Source: Lentinus brumalis (taxonomy: Eukaryota > Basidiomycota > Agaricomycetes > Polyporales > Polyporaceae). From it: 64,000 nt of DNA. Shown piece by piece: positions 59,671-64,000 of this stretch. Within the stretch, counting starts at the first letter, position 1, and each line of letters starts with the position of its first letter. Where the stretch lies: NCBI GenBank assembly GCA_001792895.1, contig MARA01000028.1, positions 124,001 through 188,000 of the forward strand. The letters run 5' to 3'. The notes under the pieces were generated by a model that ran no database searches, was not told the origin of the DNA, and worked only from the letters and a program-made list of their open reading frames with translations. A program made the translations under genes and the position numbers.

Positions 59671-60347
59671 CGGGCTCGCAATGAGTTCCTCCTGCCTCAC
59701 CGGGACTGCGGCTAGCTAGTAAGAACGATGTCGACTTGCTCGCCGTTGGCTGAGCGCACATTCGGTAGAAGTTCGTCAAGTCGCACTACGCTTGTACGCC
59801 GCCATGCTGGTGGATCCGAGCTTACCCAGTATCTGCCGTCACAACCGAATATACATGCAGCTGTCCCCTTCGTGCCGCGATGTCGCGCTACCACATTGTG
59901 GCAGGCGCGTGAGCAGCTAAAGTTGGCACAAAACTCACGCTGGTGACCACAGGCCCGAACTCGCCGCATCACTACGACGCACGTTCGTCCCTACCACCAC
60001 AAGAAGAGGAATCCTCGTGCTAAGGTTCGGACGTGCGAGGTTCTTCCACCTATGAAGAGCGTACGTTGGACGTACGCCATCAGCCACCCGACTGCACCCC
60101 TGGACGTCCGCCCGAACGCGTCTGCTCTAGTCGTTTCCCATGCTCAGCGATGCACTCTAGATCCAATGAACTGCCCCCAGCCAGGGCACCATCAGTCGAA
60201 TTCTCGGTACATCGGAGGGAAGATGTGCGCATAGATCGTGCGGGACGAACGGGCGTGAGTGCGCCCAGCTTATAACGCGGACCGTGCCTGCATGCGAGGG
60301 CCCGCGAGTCTCTCCGGGACCCCCACTCTCACGTCCGCCACACGACG
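59671..60347. promoter_or_regulatory. intergenic region with TATA box of the phosphatase gene
   Basis: TATAA at 60271 lies 77 bases upstream of the phosphatase ATG, a good distance for a fungal TATA promoter. Nothing else is recognised. Confidence 0.6.
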
Positions 60348-62312
60348 ATGCGCTCGTTGCTCCTCGTTGGGACCGTCGTCGCGTTCGCGAGCACGGCCTA
60401 CGCCGCCATCGCCCAGAGCTTCGTGCCTCCAGCGGCGTCGCCCGAGTCCTCGTCCGCGAACTACACGGGCCAGACGAACGGGACGATTTCGAATGGTCCG
60501 GTCGTGCAGGGGAAGTCCTTCGACCGCTTCATCCAGATCTGGATCGAGAACACCGACTGTGAGTGCGATCCCGATCGTATTGCCTGCGAGCGACCCCGGG
60601 CAGCGAAGTCTCACGCTCGACCGATGCAGTCGCGACCGCCGCGTCGTCCCCGGTATTCCAAAGCCTCAGCAAGCAGGGCATCCTCTTGGATTCGTTCTAT
60701 GCTCTGACGCACCCGTCGGAACCCAACTACATCGCTGCTGTCGGCGGTGACTTCTTCGGCTCTGCCGATGACGACTTCTGTGAGTCGTGTCCACTCTGGA
60801 TGGTTAGTGCATTCACGAGTCCACTGCAGACCACATTCCTCAAAACATCTCGAGTGTTGTTGACCTGCTCGAGGCGAAGAACATATCATGGGCTAGTTGT
60901 GAGTATCATATACGGCCTTCTGTGGACAACATGCTCAATCCTTGTGAGCGCAGACCAGGAGAATATGCCTTATGATGGGTTCACTGTGGGTCAATTGCTG
61001 CTCACTGCGGCTGCGATGTACTGACTCCGGTTGCAGGGCTTCAACTTCACGGAAAAGGACTACCTGAGTGCGTGTCATGTCTCTAGCGGTTTCCCGAACG
61101 TGCTAACATCGCGCGATAGCCGGAAACGGGACGTATACCTACTACGTGCGCAAGCACAACGGCCTCATCATCTTCGACTCTGTCACGAACGTCACTGACC
61201 GTGCTCTCCGCGTGCGCAACTGTGAGTGATCCCCAGCCTCTTCCTGTGCCTGTACCTCTCGAGCCGGAGACCGCGGCGCTCATGTTCGTCCGTCAGTCAA
61301 CGACTTCGCCAACGATGTGAAGGCTGATGTCATTCCCCAATGGAACTTCATCACTCCAAACCTTGTCAACGATGTGCGTCCCTGACGAATCCCGCCTTCC
61401 TGGATCCCAACTACGGCTAATGCCAATTGCAGGGCCACGACACCACCATTGACTTCGTTGGCGACTGGCTCAACTTCTGGCTGATCCCGCTCCTCAACGA
61501 GACGAAGTTCAACAACAACCGCACCATCATCCTGCTGACCTTCGACGAAAACGAAAGTGAGCACACTTCCACATCGTCGTTCCACCAACAGTGTGCTGAT
61601 GCCCATACCCCAGCCTACACGATCAACAACCGGATCTACACCCTTGTGCTTGGGGGCGGAGTCCCCGAGAAGCTGCGCGGCACCACCGACTCGACGTTCT
61701 ACACCCACTACTCGGCGCTTTCCAGCGTGGAGGCGAACTGGGGCCTCCAGTCGCTCGGCCGCGGGGACACGAACGCGACGCTGAACAACGTCTTCGAGTT
61801 CGTCGCCAATGCCACCGGATGGAAGAACAACGGCATCTCGGGCAACTCGTCGAGCATCCGTACGTCTCTCTTCCGTCTTCCCCCTCTCACCCACGCTTAC
61901 GCCCGTCTCACCCGCCACGCCCCCCACAGCACTGTTGAACATCACCGGCACGATCCCCGGGCCCCTGAACGTGCAGTTCTACACCCCCTTCACCGCGCCC
62001 AACACCTCCGCGGTCGGCGCGGGCGGCCAGGGCGTCTTCGCCGCACAGGGCCTCAACACGTCGCTGACCGCCGCGGCGCTCCCGGCGCCCGCCAACCTCA
62101 CCGCGCAGGGGCAGACGAACCCGTGGGGCGTGGACCCGGGCATCAACTACGCGAACGGCACGAAGGTCATCGAGTCCCCGACCGCGTCGTCGACGGCCCC
62201 AGGCGGCAGCGGCGGCGGCGGCAAGAATGCGGCGATCGGCGCGCGGGCAGGTGCGGAGGCGGCGTTGTTGGTCGGGCTGGGCATTATATGTGGGGTCGCG
62301 ATGGTCTTTTAG
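60348..62312 (+). CDS. secreted acid phosphatase / phosphoesterase, probably GPI-anchored
   Basis: Multi-exon gene from ATG 60348. A signal peptide (MRSLLLVGTVVAFASTAYA) leads into the phosphoesterase domain: FDRFIQIWIENTDFATAA, LLDSFYALTHPSEPNYIAAV, DDFYHIPQNISSVVDLLEAK, ISWASYQENMPYDGF, YYVRKHNGLIIFDSV, FNDFANDVKADVIPQWNFIT, GHDTTIDFVGDWLNFWLIPL, IILLTFDENE and YTLVLGGGVPEKL. The charged and His-containing motifs and their order match the fungal acid phosphatase / phospholipase C-like phosphoesterase family, which releases phosphate from monoesters outside the cell. There are many NxS/T glycosylation sites. The C-terminus has a Ser/Gly-rich stretch then a hydrophobic tail (AALLVGLGIICGVAMVF) with no cytosolic residues, as in GPI-anchored proteins. 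Introns are in frame throughout. Phosphate-starvation control is typical but not visible here. Confidence 0.9.
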
Positions 62313-62581
62313 CAGTGAGATTGGGACTCTGCGCGGTCTGCGTATGGTTATGAAATCGACGCTGTGAATGCCAGTTCAAATGCATCGTTGAAACGTCGCA
62401 GTTCGGTGCCATAATTATTCAACATCCGAAAGGCCAGGTAAGTAGCGAATGCTTATCGGTATTACACGAGGCTCCGGTCATCATGAACAGTTTGGTAGAC
62501 AGGAGACCTACCTATTACGGCCATCTCTTCCCCTTCCCCGTGCAGCAGTCAACGTCGGGGCTTAGTTCAGTATCAGTTTCA
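62313..62581. other. short intergenic region
   Basis: Same-strand spacer between the phosphatase stop and the next start; promoter of the F-box gene. Nothing else seen. Confidence 0.4.
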
Positions 62582-64000
62582 ATGCAATTGCTCGAACCAT
62601 ACAACTTCGATCGTAACTTTCTCCCTAGCATCGACACGCTCGTCGATGATTTGGTGTTTTCCATCGCCTCCCAGTGCCTCTTGCACCGAGGATCCCTCAT
62701 CAATCTTGCCTCCTGTTCTCGACGACTCCGGCTCATCTGCATGCCACTCGCCTTTTCCACCTGCTCTGTCGTTTCCTTTTCTAGTGAGGCTCGCGTACCA
62801 CCACCAGGGCTTTGGCCTTATATCCGGTAACCATGCGTGTCAGTCCACAGCCAGGAAGATCTGACACTCCCGAGTAGACATCTCGTGTACATCGGGGTGC
62901 CCGATCCCTTGTGTCTTGCGGAAGAGATAGAGCACCTTCTAAGGCTGCGCGCAATCACCTTCCAGCGTGCGAAGGCAGGCGTCCCATTCTCGGTCATTGA
63001 ACAGTGCCTACGACACCCTCGGATCGTGTCGCTGTCGTTCCCGCTAGAGGATTCGGACTGGAACTCGGAATGTAACTCATTGGTATATCACACCCCGCCG
63101 TGGCCATCCGACATGCCATATCCGAATTCACTCGAGCGACTCTCGTACACCTCCTATCCTTGGAAAACAACACGCGCGGGCTTCGAGCGGTACAACCTCT
63201 GCAAGGAGGACGCCGTCGAAGCCAGTCATTTGGGTCCCCTCATTCTTGGGATGCATATGTCGGCGGAGTCGCTGTCGTTTCCCATAGACGTCGCTCCTCT
63301 CGCCCGTTTGGTGGAGCTGTCCTGGCCACGCCTCAGAGACCTGACGCTTACTGGCCGTTACTCACATGCTTCACAAGCGTCCTCGACTGCATCGCTCGTT
63401 GGTTCTATGAGTCGTCCGCGATCCATATCCATACAATTGACTCAGCTCCCGGATTGCCCTCGGCCGATGGTTCTCGAGAAGCATAGGGTGCGACTAACCG
63501 ACATGCACGGTCTGGAGCGTCTCACCATCGCCTACCCAAACCCGGACGACCACATCTTTTCGGCCGCAGGACCATCATTAAGACGTCTCTCTCTTCGCGA
63601 CTACCCCCGCCATTATACCGGAGCGTTGACCACGCACATGTACGAAATGGACGGGATGGCGATGCCAATCCTGTCGTCGTGCGAGTGCTTGCGGATTCTT
63701 TCCCGCATGTCGATGCCACGTCTAGAGCATCTCGAGCTAGTTTACGAAGCAGACGACCTCGAGGAAGAGCTGCTCGTCCATGTCGCCTCTGCGTACCCTC
63801 ACCTGCAGACACTCGAGTTGCACCAGTACCGCGCGTCTTGCGGCTCTGTCGCACTCCGATTCGTGAGTATCGTGTAAAGTTCGCGACGACTGTGCTGATG
63901 AGTGGCCCATATAGGACCGCGTCTCGGAACTACTGGCATCAGTGAAGACACTGCGCACCGTCCATCTCAACCTGGACTACACCCGCGAGGACACCACGGC
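62582..64000 (+). CDS. F-box/LRR-like protein, 3' end cut by window edge
   Basis: Start chosen at ATG 62582 (MQLLEPYNFDRNFL) because the F-box-like block follows at once (LVDDLVFSIASQCLLHRGSL, NLASCSRRLRLICMPLAF); an in-frame ATG at 62483 would add 33 residues without conserved look. A GTGAGG donor near 62783 and TGTCAG acceptor near 62848 give VVSFSIHSQEDLTLPSRHLV. A long exon follows with leucine-patterned repeats (LVELSWPRLRDLTLTGRYS, LRRLSLRDYPRHYTG, LEHLELVYEADDLEEELLVH, YPHLQTLELHQYRA). After RF a GTGAGT donor (63863) joins to DRVSELLASVKTLRTVHLNL, open to the window end. Different in sequence from the F-box pair at 21-26 kb. Predicted SCF substrate receptor, target unknown. Confidence 0.75.

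Overview
The window is nuclear DNA of a filamentous basidiomycete, almost certainly an Agaricomycete and plausibly a polypore. The evidence is intron-dense genes (introns of about 45-90 bases with GTRNGT donors), GC-rich third codon positions, and Agaricomycete-type families such as DUF6593-like proteins, DUF6535 membrane proteins, fast-diverging F-box proteins and a NACHT-domain NLR. There are no operons, CRISPR arrays, rRNA genes or convincing tRNA genes. The species call is inference.

Layout. 0-4.7 kb: a PDR-type ABC drug efflux pump (minus, cut by the left edge), followed by 2.9 kb without recognisable genes. 7.6-14 kb: two small cysteine-rich paralogues with the same intron plan bracket a conserved fungal protein of unknown function, the RING-box protein Rbx1 and tubulin cofactor C; the last two are divergent neighbours. 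14.2-21.3 kb: the cohesin subunit Psc3/STAG and a chromatin-remodelling subunit of the Rsc7/Swp82 family share a short divergent promoter. 21.5-26.3 kb: two F-box paralogues flank a DUF6593-like gene. 26.8-29.6 kb: an acyl-CoA ligase with a peroxisomal C-terminus. 30.5-39 kb: a serine/proline-rich coiled-coil protein and a protein kinase with DFN in place of DFG.

39.6-45.9 kb is an accessory island: two intact DUF6593-like genes, two complementary DUF6593-like fragments, and between the fragments an NLR with a helical MLKL/HeLo-like N-terminus, a NACHT ATPase domain and a short C-terminus. 46.5-51.2 kb holds an Uds1 (up-regulated during septation) protein. 53.6-64 kb holds a DUF6535 membrane protein, an uncharacterised basic-tailed protein, another DUF6593-like gene, a secreted and probably GPI-anchored acid phosphatase, and an F-box/LRR gene cut by the right edge.

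The strongest cross-window signal is technical or biological: eight otherwise good reading-frame breaks in five genes are each repaired by adding one base, usually in a short homopolymer. Consistent one-base loss suggests assembly error, so the affected genes should not be called pseudogenes without checking. The best candidates for undescribed biology are the NLR/DUF6593 island and the cysteine-rich gene pair.
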